A DNA stretch of 64,000 nucleotides, from contig NZ_JACIDN010000013.1 in NCBI RefSeq assembly GCF_014196345.1, positions 1-64,000 of the forward strand. Direction: 5' to 3'. Both the position numbers and the translations under genes were made by a program. The stretch is from Methylobacterium brachythecii (GTDB taxonomy: Bacteria; Pseudomonadota; Alphaproteobacteria; Rhizobiales; Beijerinckiaceae). Position 1 is the stretch's first letter, and each line of letters begins with the position of its first letter. The notes under the pieces were generated by a model. That model worked only from the letters and a program-made list of their open reading frames with translations. It was not told the DNA's origin and searched no databases. Positions 16,680-25,662 of the stretch are shown in pieces.

Positions 16680-17525
16680 ATGGTCCAAGCGAACGATCCC
16701 GCTCGCCCGCGATTACAGGTGTCCTGTATTCAGTTCGAGCCGATTTTCGGCGACGTGGCCGGAAATGTCTCGCGCTCCTGCGAGCTGATCCGCGCGGCGG
16801 CCGCGTCGGGAAGCAAGCTCGTTGTCCTGCCGGAACTTGCAAATACTGGTTATGTGTTCCAGTCGACCGACGAGGCGGCCGCCTTGGCAGAGGAGGTCCC
16901 CACGGGCCCAACCTCCGAGGCGTGGGGCGCGCTCGCTATCGAACTCGGGATCCACATCGTGGCCGGGATTACCGAGCGGGCCGGAGACGCGCTTTTCAAT
17001 TCGGCTCTGCTAACCGGCCCGAACGGTCCTATCGGCGTCTACCGCAAGGCGCATCTATGGGACCGCGAGAACCTCTTCTTCCGGAAGGGCGATCTCGGCT
17101 TTCCTGTCTTCGAGACGTCGATCGGCAAGCTCGGCGTCGCCATTTGCTACGATGGCTGGTTCCCGGAGACGTTCCGGCAACTCGCGCTCGGAGGCGCCGA
17201 GATCGTCTGCGTCCCAACGAACTGGGTGCCGATGCCGGGCCAGCCCGAGGGCGAGGCGGCGATGGCGAACACGCTCCACCGGGCGGCGGCTCATTCGAAC
17301 GGCATCTTCATCGCCTGCGCGGACCGCATCGGTGTCGAACGCAGCCAGCCCTTCGAGGGTCAGAGCCTCATCATCGGCCCCAAGGGCTGGACGATCGCGG
17401 GACCCGCAAGCCGCGACCGGCCGGAGACGGTCACCGCCAGCGTCGATCTCGGCGACGCCGCCCGCAAGGAGCTGAGCACGTTCAATTCGGTCCTCAGGGA
17501 CCGTCGCGTCGACGTCTACGGCTAA
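16680..17525 (+). CDS. Carbon-nitrogen hydrolase (nitrilase-superfamily amidase)
   Basis: A 281-residue cytoplasmic hydrolase with the nitrilase catalytic triad E52 (VLPELAN), K123 (YRKAHLWDREN) and C156 (ICYDGWFPE). It would split an amide or similar C-N bond to acid plus ammonia. ATG at 16680 follows GGAG with good spacing; the reading frame continues upstream through the leader, but that part is the structured attenuator. With AmiC/AmiR upstream and an amide/urea-type ABC importer downstream, an aliphatic or small amide is the likely substrate. It is shorter than classical AmiE (about 345 residues). Confidence 0.92.
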   Translation: MVQANDPARPRLQVSCIQFEPIFGDVAGNVSRSCELIRAAAASGSKLVVLPELANTGYVFQSTDEAAALAEEVPTGPTSEAWGALAIELGIHIVAGITERAGDALFNSALLTGPNGPIGVYRKAHLWDRENLFFRKGDLGFPVFETSIGKLGVAICYDGWFPETFRQLALGGAEIVCVPTNWVPMPGQPEGEAAMANTLHRAAAHSNGIFIACADRIGVERSQPFEGQSLIIGPKGWTIAGPASRDRPETVTASVDLGDAARKELSTFNSVLRDRRVDVYG

Positions 17526-17570
17526 GCGCCGAGCCGACCCCGTCAATTCCTCCATCGAGAGAGTGAACTC

Positions 17571-18728
17571 ATGTCCACACGTCTTCTTTTCAGCGTCGCC
17601 GTCGCGCTTGCGGCTGGCGTCACCGTCGCCGCGGCGGAGGAAAAGCCGATCCTGATCGGGGTGCCGGTCGGTCTGTCCGGGGCGAACAGCGTCGTCGCGC
17701 CGTCGGTCGTGCAGTCCTCGGAACTCGCGGTCGAGGAGATCAACAAGGCCGGCGGCGTGCTCGGCCGCAAGCTCGCGCTCGAGATCGCCGACGACGGCTC
17801 GGGAGCGGCCGGCGCGCAGAAGGCCTTCGATTCGCTGATCTATGCGAAGAAGGTCGATGTGCTGATCTCGATGGAGACGAGCGCCGCGCGAAATGCCGGA
17901 CTGCCGGCGATCACCAAGGGACGCAAGCCGTACGTCTATACCTCGTTCTACGAGGGCAAATCCTGCAACAAGAACATGTTTGTCGATGCCTGGGTGCCGG
18001 AGCAGCAGGTTCCGCCCGTCGTCGATGCCTTCAACAAGCACAAGGGCGCCAAGACCTATTTCCTCATTGGCAGCGACTATGCCTTCGGGCGCGGGATGCT
18101 GTCTTTCGCGCGGGGCTACATCGAGAAGACCGGCGGAAAAGTCGTCGGGGAAGAGTATCTGCCGATGGACGGCAGCGACTGGACGTCCATCATCTCGAAA
18201 CTGAAGGAGGCCAAGCCCGATGCGCTCGTCACCTCGACGGCCGGCGGCGCGCCTAACGTCACTCTGACGAAGCAGCTGCGCGGCGCAGGCGTCTCGCTGC
18301 CCTTCGCCAATCTCGCCGTCGACGAAGGCACGGCCAAGAGCATGGGCAAGGACGCGGAGGGCGTATACCTGTCCGCCTCCTACGTGACCGGCATCGACAG
18401 CCCAGAGAACAAGGCCTTCCTCACCGCGATGAAGGCGAAGTTCGGCGAGGCCCTGCGCACGCCCAACGATCTCTCTGTTCCGCAATACGAGGCCATCTAC
18501 CTCTACAAGGCCGCTGTCGAGAAAGCGGGGGGCACGGACACCGCGAAGGTGATCGAGGCGCTTCCGGGCGTCAGCTTCACCGGTCCGCGCGGCGTGATCA
18601 CCATGAGCAAGCAGCACCACGCGCCGCTCACCATGTATCTCAGCCAGGTTCAGGCAGACGGCGCGGTCAACGTCGTTGGCACCTTCAAAAATGTCGATCC
18701 TGGCGATCAGTGCCCGAAGCTGAACTGA
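17571..18728 (+). CDS. HAAT-family ABC transporter substrate-binding protein
   Basis: A 385-residue protein with a Sec signal peptide (MSTRLLFSVAVALAAGVTVAAA, mature start near EEKP), so it is periplasmic. The mature part has the type-I binding fold with IGVPVGLSGANS, LAVEEINKAGGVLGR, YTSFYEGKSCNKN and FLIGSDYAFGRGM, close to amide/urea-binding members such as UrtA/FmdD. It is homologous to the cytoplasmic AmiC-like sensor encoded upstream, so the operon has one binding fold for sensing and one for import. It follows the amidase by 45 nt. Confidence 0.9.
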   Translation: MSTRLLFSVAVALAAGVTVAAAEEKPILIGVPVGLSGANSVVAPSVVQSSELAVEEINKAGGVLGRKLALEIADDGSGAAGAQKAFDSLIYAKKVDVLISMETSAARNAGLPAITKGRKPYVYTSFYEGKSCNKNMFVDAWVPEQQVPPVVDAFNKHKGAKTYFLIGSDYAFGRGMLSFARGYIEKTGGKVVGEEYLPMDGSDWTSIISKLKEAKPDALVTSTAGGAPNVTLTKQLRGAGVSLPFANLAVDEGTAKSMGKDAEGVYLSASYVTGIDSPENKAFLTAMKAKFGEALRTPNDLSVPQYEAIYLYKAAVEKAGGTDTAKVIEALPGVSFTGPRGVITMSKQHHAPLTMYLSQVQADGAVNVVGTFKNVDPGDQCPKLN

Positions 18729-18733
18729 TCCGT

Positions 18734-18755
18734 GCCGGCCCGCAATCGGGCCGGC
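18734..18755 (+). promoter_or_regulatory. Intercistronic stem-loop
   Basis: A 9-bp perfect stem (GCCGGCCCG/CGGGCCGGC) with a CAAT loop, between the binding-protein stop and the permease start, without a U-run. Such hairpins often protect the upstream mRNA so the binding protein is made in excess over membrane components. Confidence 0.6.
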
Positions 18756-18780
18756 CCTCATCGGACATCAGGAGGGTGTG

Positions 18781-19614
18781 ATGCTGTTGATCCTCGACAT
18801 CATGACCACGGCTGCGATCCTGTTCGTGGTCGCCATCGGACTACTCGCCATCTTCGGCGTGCTGAAGATCATCAACTTCGCCCATGGGGCGTGGCTCACG
18901 ATCGGAGCCTATTGTGCGGTGGTCACGGCGCAACTCGGCTTCAATCCCTGGCTGGCCCTGCCACTCGCCTTTCTGGTCGGCGGCGCGCTCGGGGGGCTCG
19001 CCGAACTATTCATCATCCGCCCGCTCTACCGAAGGCCGCTCGACGCGATCCTCGCGACCTGGGGACTCGGCATCGTTATCGGACAGCTGATCACGCTCGG
19101 CTTCGGCCGCGACGTGCAGTTCACGCCCAATCTCCTATCGGGCACCGTTACCGTGCTCGGCACTGACTATTCGGCCTATCGGCTCGTGGCGCTCGCTGCG
19201 GCGCTCGTAATCGGCGTCGCCTTCGCGGCGACGATGGAGGGCACGCGGCTCGGCCTCTCGGCACGCGCGGTCATCATGAACGAGACGCTGGCGCGGGGCC
19301 TTGGCATCGACACGGCCCGCGTCAGGCTGATCACCTTCATGATCGGCGCGGGACTCGCGGCCCTCGCTGGCGTGCTGCTGACGCCGCTCACCAGCGTCGA
19401 CCCCACCATGGGCGTCGGCTGGCTTATCGGCGCCTTCATGCTGGTCATGGTTGCGAACGGATCGCTCCTCGCGCTTGCCATCGCCTGCCTGCTCTTCGGG
19501 GCGGCTCAGGTCCTGATCAGCACCTTCGTCAGCCCGATCCTCGGAAGCATCGCGATCGCGATCCTCGCCGCACTCGTGCTGCGTGTCAGCCCGAAGGGAT
19601 TTGCCCGTGCGTAA
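18781..19614 (+). CDS. ABC transporter permease, LivH/UrtB type
   Basis: A 277-residue integral membrane protein with about eight hydrophobic helices and the branched-chain-amino-acid/urea permease pattern: GLLAIFGVLKIINFAHGAW near the N-terminus, then LARGLGIDTARVRLITFMIG before the last helices. ATG at 18781, 5 nt after a strong AGGAGGG site, is preferred over the GTG one codon earlier. It pairs with the permease half of the fused protein encoded downstream, which overlaps it by 8 nt. Confidence 0.9.
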   Translation: MLLILDIMTTAAILFVVAIGLLAIFGVLKIINFAHGAWLTIGAYCAVVTAQLGFNPWLALPLAFLVGGALGGLAELFIIRPLYRRPLDAILATWGLGIVIGQLITLGFGRDVQFTPNLLSGTVTVLGTDYSAYRLVALAAALVIGVAFAATMEGTRLGLSARAVIMNETLARGLGIDTARVRLITFMIGAGLAALAGVLLTPLTSVDPTMGVGWLIGAFMLVMVANGSLLALAIACLLFGAAQVLISTFVSPILGSIAIAILAALVLRVSPKGFARA

Positions 19615-21406
19615 CGATGCCCCCGCCCTGGCCACTGCCGCGCCCGGCCGCTGGCGCCTGTCCAGTGCTGCACCGATCCTCGTCGCTGCGCTTGCGGCGG
19701 CAGCTTTGTGGGTCGCCCCGTCGGTTCTTGACCCGTTCGCGACCAACGTGCTCACGCGTTCGATGATCTACGCGGTCCTCGCCGTGACCGTCGATCTGCT
19801 CTGGGGCTTTATGGGTGCCCTGACCTTCGGGCAGGCGGCCTTCTTCGGCATCGGCGCCTATGCGGCGGCGATGCTGCTCGGCCAGTACGGCGGCGCGCCG
19901 CAATGGATGGCGGCCGCCCTAGGGCTCGCCGTTGCCGTTCCGGCGGCGCTCGGTCTCGCGGTGGGATGGCTCTCCTTCTACCACCGCTCGACGGCGCTCT
20001 ACGCCTCTGTCGTCTCGCTGGTCGTGCCTATTGTCGTTGTCCAGCTGATCTATTCCGGGGGTGAGTGGACTGGGTCGAGCAGCGGGCTCGTCGGGTTCGA
20101 CGTGCTGCCTTTCGAGATCGAGGGCTATTTCCGGCTCGCCGCGATCGTCATGGTGGCGGTGACGCTTGCGGCCTGGGTCTTCGCCCGCTCCGATGCCGGC
20201 CGCGCCCTCGTCGCTGTGCGCGACAACGACGCGCGCTGCGCCTATCTCGGGCTGGACCCGAAGCGACTACAGGTCGTGATGACGACCGTTCTAGCGGGCG
20301 TCGCTGGCCTTGCAGGCTTCGTCTTCGCCAATGCGAGCGGCGTGGTCGCCCCGGAGAATGCAGGCTTTCTGTTCGGCACGGAGCTGGTGATCTGGGTCGC
20401 ACTCGGCGGTCGCGGCACGCTGCTCGGCCCCGTGCTCGGGACGATCGGTATCGACTATCTCGGCGCCAACCTGTCCGGAGACCTGCCGTTCCTGTGGCAG
20501 CTACTGCTGGGTGCGACCTTCGTCGCGGTGATCATCCTGCTGCCAGGCGGTCTGGCCGAGATCGCGAAGCGGGCCTTCGCTGTCCTGCCATCCAAGGGCG
20601 CCGAGGAGACAGCACCGAGGCTCGTCGCACGTCCGCCGAAACCAATCCAGGTCGCGTCGGAACACCCACTGCTGACCGTCTCCGGCCTCGCCAAGTCCTA
20701 CGGCAGCCTCAAGGTGCTCGAGAATATCGACCTTGCCATCCGGCCGGGCGAACTGGTTAGCCTCGTCGGCCCAAACGGGGCCGGCAAGACCACGCTGATG
20801 CGTTGCCTCAGCGACGGGACGGAGCCGATCTCGGGCGCCATCACGGTTGACGGCGCGCCGATCGCGGGCCTTGCGCCTGACCGGATCGTCGCGCTCGGCG
20901 TTGGACGCAAGTTCCAGGTCGCAAGCGTCTTCGAAAGCCTCACGGTGGCCGAATGCCTGCTGCTCGCCCGCGCCTCTCAGGACGGGCTCAGCCTCGTTGG
21001 GCAGGCCGGAACGCTGAGCCTTCCGCAGGCTGCGCTCGACGTCATGCGGATGACGGGGCTCGACCGCCTGCTCGGAACCTCGGTGCGGCTTCTGTCACAC
21101 GGTCAGAAACAGGCACTCGAACTCTCCATGGTGGTGGCGCTCGAGCCCCGGATCATCTTGCTCGACGAGCCGACCGCCGGCCTGACCAAGGCCGAGCGCA
21201 CGACCATCGGCACGGTGTTGAAGACGCTGACGAGCGATCTCGGCATCGCCGCGGTGCTGGTCGAACACGATCTCGATTTCGTCCGCGAGATCTCCTCACG
21301 GATCGTCGTGCTCCACCAGGGCCGCCTCGTCCTCGACGGGACGGTCGACGAGGTCGTCGGCTCGGAACTGGTCAAGACCATCTATTCGGGAGGCGGCCAT
21401 GACTGA
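19607..21406 (+). CDS. Fused ABC permease and ATPase (UrtC-UrtD/LivM-LivG like)
   Basis: A 599-residue fusion. Residues about 30-330 are a LivM/UrtC-like membrane domain with GALTFGQAAFFGIGAYAAA and a late GGRGTLLGPVLG loop. After a linker, residues about 355-599 form an ABC ATPase with Walker A GPNGAGKTT (K394), signature LSHGQKQALEL and Walker B IILLDEPTAGL. The reading frame is continuous, so this is a real fusion. The GTG at 19607 overlaps the upstream permease by 8 nt. Transport specificity is likely amides or urea-like compounds, from context. Confidence 0.9.
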   Translation: MRNDAPALATAAPGRWRLSSAAPILVAALAAAALWVAPSVLDPFATNVLTRSMIYAVLAVTVDLLWGFMGALTFGQAAFFGIGAYAAAMLLGQYGGAPQWMAAALGLAVAVPAALGLAVGWLSFYHRSTALYASVVSLVVPIVVVQLIYSGGEWTGSSSGLVGFDVLPFEIEGYFRLAAIVMVAVTLAAWVFARSDAGRALVAVRDNDARCAYLGLDPKRLQVVMTTVLAGVAGLAGFVFANASGVVAPENAGFLFGTELVIWVALGGRGTLLGPVLGTIGIDYLGANLSGDLPFLWQLLLGATFVAVIILLPGGLAEIAKRAFAVLPSKGAEETAPRLVARPPKPIQVASEHPLLTVSGLAKSYGSLKVLENIDLAIRPGELVSLVGPNGAGKTTLMRCLSDGTEPISGAITVDGAPIAGLAPDRIVALGVGRKFQVASVFESLTVAECLLLARASQDGLSLVGQAGTLSLPQAALDVMRMTGLDRLLGTSVRLLSHGQKQALELSMVVALEPRIILLDEPTAGLTKAERTTIGTVLKTLTSDLGIAAVLVEHDLDFVREISSRIVVLHQGRLVLDGTVDEVVGSELVKTIYSGGGHD

Positions 21407-22133
21407 GGCGGCGCGCAGGCTTGAACCAGGGATGGGCGGCGAACTGGAGCTGCGAGACGTCGTCAGCGGCTATGGCGCGATCTCCGTGGTGAAGGGCGTA
21501 TCCCTGCATGTGGGACCGGGCGAGATCGTTGCCCTGCTCGGCAAAAACGGGATGGGCAAGACGACGACGTTGAAGACGATCCTTGGCATGATCGGCCTTC
21601 GCGGCGGTGCGATCTCAGTCGACAGCGTCTCTGTCGTCGGTCTCGCGCCCTCGAAGCTCGCCGCGCTGGGCGTCGGCTACGCCCCCCAGGAGCAGCCGCT
21701 CTTTCAGGACATGTCGATCCGGGACAATCTCCGGCTGGCGATCGCGAGCGACAGGCAGCTTCCGGCAGCACTGGAAAGCGTGTTCGGCTACTTTCCCTTT
21801 CTGAAGGACCGGCTTGCGCAGCACGCAGGCACGCTGTCGGGCGGCGAACAGAAGATGCTGATCCTCGCGCGTGCCCTGATGTTGCGGCCGCGCCTGCTCC
21901 TTATCGATGAAATCACGGAAGGATTGCAGCCTTCCGTGATCGACAAGATCGCATCCGTTTTGCTCAACGAGCGAAAGAAAAGCGGCGTGACCATTCTGCT
22001 CGTTGAACAGAATCTCGACTTTGCGCTCAAGGTTGCTGACCGCTGGGCGGTGCTCAAACTCGGTCAGATCGATGACGAGGGGCCAGCCGAGCCGAACGAA
22101 CGTGAGCGTGTTCTGAGACACCTCAGCGTGTAA
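21399..22133 (+). CDS. ABC transporter ATPase, UrtE/LivF type
   Basis: A 244-residue ATPase with Walker A GKNGMGKTT, signature LSGGEQKML and Walker B LLLIDEITEGLQP. The ITEGL after the Walker B acid and the ILARALMLRPRLL stretch are common in LivF/UrtE proteins. It overlaps the fusion gene by 8 nt and is the last gene of the amide operon. It would pair with the ATPase half of the fusion as a heterodimeric motor. Confidence 0.92.
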   Translation: MTEAARRLEPGMGGELELRDVVSGYGAISVVKGVSLHVGPGEIVALLGKNGMGKTTTLKTILGMIGLRGGAISVDSVSVVGLAPSKLAALGVGYAPQEQPLFQDMSIRDNLRLAIASDRQLPAALESVFGYFPFLKDRLAQHAGTLSGGEQKMLILARALMLRPRLLLIDEITEGLQPSVIDKIASVLLNERKKSGVTILLVEQNLDFALKVADRWAVLKLGQIDDEGPAEPNERERVLRHLSV

Positions 22134-22676
22134 TTCAATATTTGCCTGCGAGATCATGACATCGCCATCGGGCGCGGCGTCAGTTGTCGGCTTACCGGCG
22201 TTAATCTAAGTTCTACTTACGGCGTCTGGCGGCGGCGAGAAGTGGCGCGTTCTGGCCGAAAGCGGAACGGCCGCTTTCGCATTTACGATCTGCGATAGCA
22301 GACGTTGATGCAGAAGTGCACCGGCCGCATGGCTTTGATCTTTGATCGAAGAGTAATAGTCTTCCGAAGCAGTGCTCGCAATGGAATCGTACGGAAGCTC
22401 AGATAGCGCGATTTGCCGACAATCTGGCGCGATGCCGACTCCTGATGGGGCTCGCACAGGTCTTGCTGGTTTCGATCAGGCTGCGATCGAAGGGTCTGCG
22501 GGCAGCTGGATGAGCGGCGCGTGAAGAAAGACACATCGGGCGCTCATTGGCGCATGCAGAAGATGTTTTGACTCCAAGAGGTGATGAACCTCATCAGGCA
22601 GGGGATCCGGCTAGACCAGTTCGCGCGATAGATGCTGCACCTGCTCTCAGCCGCTTTCGAGCGGCGCGGATCAGAG
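22134..22676. other. Non-coding stretch after the amide operon
   Basis: No supported gene. It holds the dispersed repeat at 22254-22307 and a perfect 9-bp stem CGAAAGCGG/CCGCTTTCG (22257-22265/22271-22279, loop AACGG) that may end operon transcripts, although no U-run follows. Confidence 0.5.
22254..22307 (+). repeat. Dispersed intergenic repeat, copy 2
   Basis: Begins with GGCCGAAAGCGGAAC, identical over 15 bases to the copy at 14450, and ends with GATAGCAGACGTTG at the same 40-nt offset. The middle differs. Confidence 0.6.
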
Positions 22677-22904
22677 TCAGTGCTGAGGGTGAAACCCGCT
22701 CATGTCGAGACGAGATCGGAGCGGCTCCAAGATCAAATGCCATTTAAGCGCCACCTGCGCAGCCTCCTTAGCAGATCGGGCTGTTGCATAGGCGAACCCT
22801 GACAGATCGAGAAGCTTTCCGTCCTGAAAAATCTGCCATCGATAATATAGCGGATTGACCGGATCTTCAGCGATCTCGATCCGGTGAGAATTAATGCAAG
22901 TCAT
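22677..22904 (-). CDS. Small hypothetical protein
   Basis: A 75-residue soluble protein with no recognised family. It shows amphipathic strand-like sequence (HRIEIAEDP, YRWQIFQDGKLLDLSG) followed by a helix (TARSAKEAAQVALKWHLI), a pattern common in small conserved rhizobial proteins of unknown function. It stands alone, and an AT-rich tract lies upstream of its start (22920-23040). Confidence 0.55.
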   Translation of the reverse strand: MTCINSHRIEIAEDPVNPLYYRWQIFQDGKLLDLSGFAYATARSAKEAAQVALKWHLILEPLRSRLDMSGFHPQH

Positions 22905-23314
22905 GATGCGGTGCTAGCTCTTGATCACCAACAAACGATCACGAGGATTATGATTTTTACATGTTAAATCAGAACATAAATCGATTGGTGAGATTTGCAA
23001 CTGATCAAGATATGATATTGCTATAATACTTACGACTGTGCTCAATGTGGCACAGATACCGCTTCGAGGAACCACAGCTACTTGTCGACGCGCATGCCCT
23101 CCTTGAAGAGGTCCGATGTGACGGTGTCGGCCGCCTCGTCGGTATCGTTTGCCATTGCTTTATGGCGCACCTGCTAGAGTGGCCGATATGCGGCCCATAT
23201 TGCCTCTTGACCTTCCAACAATGTTAAGCGCTACCCAGCCCGCTCCGGCACCTGTCGGACCGCGATTGAAGCAGCACGCTTCATCCTGATCTCGATAACT
23301 GGCATCATGGTTTC
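22905..23314. other. AT-rich intergenic region upstream of the Cus locus
   Basis: About 22920-23040 is markedly A/T-rich compared with its surroundings. A short - strand frame (23078-23155, 25 codons, acidic) is the only coding-like stretch and is too short to call. Promoters for the gene at 22904 (-) and the metal locus (+) should lie here. Confidence 0.4.
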
Positions 23315-23707
23315 GTGACGTTCTGGCTCGCCTTACGGCGGCTGCTCCCGCTTCTCGCGGTCGTCAGCCTGGCCCTCTCGCCCTCGGCCACATCCGCGGC
23401 CGCCATGGGAATGCGCGCGCCCATGAGCATGCCAGGTCACATGATGGCGATGCCGGACGGTCAAGCGAGCGGCGCAGTGGCCGCCATGGACGAGATGCCT
23501 TGCTGCCCGCCCGACAGGCCTGCCGCACCGGACTGCTCCAAGAGCTGCCCTCTCTTGGCGCTCTGCTTCGCGAAAGTCGCGACGGGCCTTCCGACCGGCT
23601 TCGGCTTTCCAGTGCGGATCGGCGTCGTGACCGGACCCACCTGGAGCGTGGCAGCCGACTTCGACAGCCTCGCGCAGGCCCCTTCGCCCGAGCCCCCTCG
23701 ATCCTGA
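23315..23707 (+). CDS. Exported Cys/Met-rich protein of the metal-efflux locus
   Basis: A 130-residue protein starting at GTG, with an N-terminal signal peptide (LLPLLAVVSLALSPSATSAAA). The mature part is Met/His-rich (MGMRAPMSMPGHMMAMPDG) and then has a Cys cluster CCPPD...CSKSCPLLALC. Met, His and Cys clusters are typical ligands for Cu(I)/Ag(I). It precedes a FixH-like protein and the CusB/CusA-type genes on the same strand. A periplasmic metal-binding role is inference; no named family was recognised with confidence. Confidence 0.7.
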   Translation: MTFWLALRRLLPLLAVVSLALSPSATSAAAMGMRAPMSMPGHMMAMPDGQASGAVAAMDEMPCCPPDRPAAPDCSKSCPLLALCFAKVATGLPTGFGFPVRIGVVTGPTWSVAADFDSLAQAPSPEPPRS

Positions 23708-23788
23708 ACCCGATGCCGCCGGCGCAAGCGCCGGCACGGTGACGCGCGTCCGCGCGTGGCCATCCATCGCGTTCAGGAGACAGCATCC

Positions 23789-24199
23789 ATGACCAAAATC
23801 GTTTTCACGCGCGCCCGTGCGGCTGCGCTGTTCGGCTTCGCCATGGTCGGCATGAACATGACCGGCCCCGCGCGAGCCGACATAAAGGACTACGAGTTCC
23901 AGCTCGTGCAGCAGGAGGCCAGGGTCGGGGAGGCTGACCTGTCCGTTCGCCTCGTCGACAAACGGACCGGCAAGCCGGTGCCCGATGCCGTGATCTTCGC
24001 CAAGCGCGTCGACATGGCGCCGGACGGCATGGAGGAAATGGCCTCGAAAATCGAACAGATCCCCTCGACCGAACCCGGCATCTACCGCTTCAGGACGAAG
24101 CTCTCGATGGCCGGCGGATGGCGGCTTTCGCTCGGGGCGAAGGTGCAGGGCGAGACGGGATCCGTCGAGAGCAAGCTGGTCCTGAAGGCCGTCAAATGA
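23789..24199 (+). CDS. FixH/YtkA-like exported protein
   Basis: A 136-residue protein with a signal peptide ending near GPARA and a beta-sandwich mature domain with ADLSVRLVDKRTGKPVPDAVIFAKRVDM and IYRFRTKLSMAGGWRLSL, the pattern of FixH/YtkA-like domains often found beside copper-efflux genes. ATG at 23789 follows GGAGA. Its stop overlaps the adaptor start (ATGA), so it is co-translated with the RND system. It may bind or deliver metal in the periplasm (inference). Confidence 0.8.
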   Translation: MTKIVFTRARAAALFGFAMVGMNMTGPARADIKDYEFQLVQQEARVGEADLSVRLVDKRTGKPVPDAVIFAKRVDMAPDGMEEMASKIEQIPSTEPGIYRFRTKLSMAGGWRLSLGAKVQGETGSVESKLVLKAVK

Positions 24200-25662
24200 G
24201 CTGGTCCGCTTGGGTGGCCGGGACCTTCGCCGCGCTCGCGGCGGGGGGCGCCGGCTTTTGGGCTGGGCACGACGCCGGTCCGATGCCGGCGTTCATCGAA
24301 CGGCTGCGGCTCGGGATCGCCCAGCACGAAGCTTCTTCGAATACGGGGCCGGAAGCGCGCCCCGTCAGGGCGACCGGTCCGGTGGTCTACTACCAGGACC
24401 CTGACGGAAGGCCGGCCTACTCGCTCGGGCCGACCTCCACGGCGGACGGGCGGGCCTTCCGTGCCGTGCATTCCAGCGAGGATGTTCGGTTCGAGGCCGA
24501 GGAGCCAGAGGCACCGATGGAAGCATCGGCCGCCCCGGCGGGTGGGACACGACGCGTCCGCTTCTATCGTAATCCGATGGGGCTGCCGGACACCTCGCCA
24601 ACACCGAAGAAGGACTCGATGGGGATGGACTACCTCCCCGTCTACGAGGGCGAGGACAGCGGCGACCGCACGGTCAGCATCTCGCCCGGCAAGCTTCAGC
24701 GCACGGGAGTCCGTACAGAGGTTGCCCAGCGCCGTGTCCTGTCGATGCCGGTGCGAGCGCCCGGCGCAATCGAGGAGGATGAGCGGCGGATCTCCGTGAT
24801 CGCGATGCGCACCGACGCCTTCGTCGAGAAAGTCGAAGCCGTCACCACCGGGGATCACGTCCGCAAGGGGCAGCCTCTCCTGCGGTTGTTCTCGCCCGAG
24901 ATGAACGCCGCGGCGGCGCAGTATCTCACCGGCATCGGCTACGAGGGTGCACGCCGACGCCTGGAAAACCTTGGCATTCCGTCCGAGGCCATCGACGAGA
25001 TCGAGCGCACACGGAAAGTACCGGCGACCATCACCTGGTCGGCGCCCCGGGACGGCGTCGTCGTGGAGCGCAACGTCTCCGACGGCATGCGTGCGAAATC
25101 CGGCGATACCCTCTTCCGTCTCGTGGACCACAGCCGTGTCTGGGTCCTCGTCGACATCACGGAACGCGATCTCGCGGCCGTGGCCGAAGGGCAGAAGGCG
25201 ACGGTGCGGGTTCGAACCTTCCCCGATCGGGCTTTCGGCGGAACCGTGACGCGGATCTACCCGCATCTCGCCATGGGCACGCGGACAGCCCGTCTTCGGA
25301 TCGAACTCCCCAACCCGAACGGCGATCTGCGTCCCGGCATGTTCGCGGATGCCGAGATCACCACGGGCACCGGCGAGGCGGTGGTCGCGGTTCCCGACGA
25401 CGCAGTCATCGATACCGGCACCAAGCAGGTCGTGCTCGTCGACAAGGGTGACGGCCGCTTCGAGCCTCGCCCCGTCAGGATGGGAATGCGCGGCGACGGT
25501 TACGTGGAGGTCCGGGACGGCATTGCCGCCGGCGATCGCATCGTCACCTCGGCCAACTTCCTGATCGACGCCGAGAGCAACCTGAAGGCTGCCCTTCAGG
25601 GACTATCGGAGCCGAAGCCCGATCCGGGACCGCAGGCGGCGGCTGAGGGGAAGACGCCATGA
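24196..25662 (+). CDS. RND metal-efflux periplasmic adaptor, CusB type
   Basis: A 488-residue membrane-fusion protein with an N-terminal hydrophobic anchor (residues 4-24). A heavy-metal-binding domain at about 118-153 has the family pattern YRNPMGLPDTS...KKDSMGMDYLPVYE. A second, degenerate copy (VVYYQDPDGRPAYSLGP) precedes it. Lipoyl/barrel domains follow (WSAPRDGVVVERNVSDG, GQKATVRVRTFPDRAFGGTV, NGDLRPGMFADAEI). It links the inner-membrane pump to an outer-membrane channel. ATGA overlaps on both sides (FixH-like upstream, CusA downstream) show tight coupling. No outer-membrane factor gene is nearby. Confidence 0.92.
   Translation: MSWSAWVAGTFAALAAGGAGFWAGHDAGPMPAFIERLRLGIAQHEASSNTGPEARPVRATGPVVYYQDPDGRPAYSLGPTSTADGRAFRAVHSSEDVRFEAEEPEAPMEASAAPAGGTRRVRFYRNPMGLPDTSPTPKKDSMGMDYLPVYEGEDSGDRTVSISPGKLQRTGVRTEVAQRRVLSMPVRAPGAIEEDERRISVIAMRTDAFVEKVEAVTTGDHVRKGQPLLRLFSPEMNAAAAQYLTGIGYEGARRRLENLGIPSEAIDEIERTRKVPATITWSAPRDGVVVERNVSDGMRAKSGDTLFRLVDHSRVWVLVDITERDLAAVAEGQKATVRVRTFPDRAFGGTVTRIYPHLAMGTRTARLRIELPNPNGDLRPGMFADAEITTGTGEAVVAVPDDAVIDTGTKQVVLVDKGDGRFEPRPVRMGMRGDGYVEVRDGIAAGDRIVTSANFLIDAESNLKAALQGLSEPKPDPGPQAAAEGKTP

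Noticed and set aside
23078..23155. A 25-codon acidic - strand frame beginning MANDTDEAADTV
   Set aside because: Too short to support without conservation data, although its sequence is protein-like.
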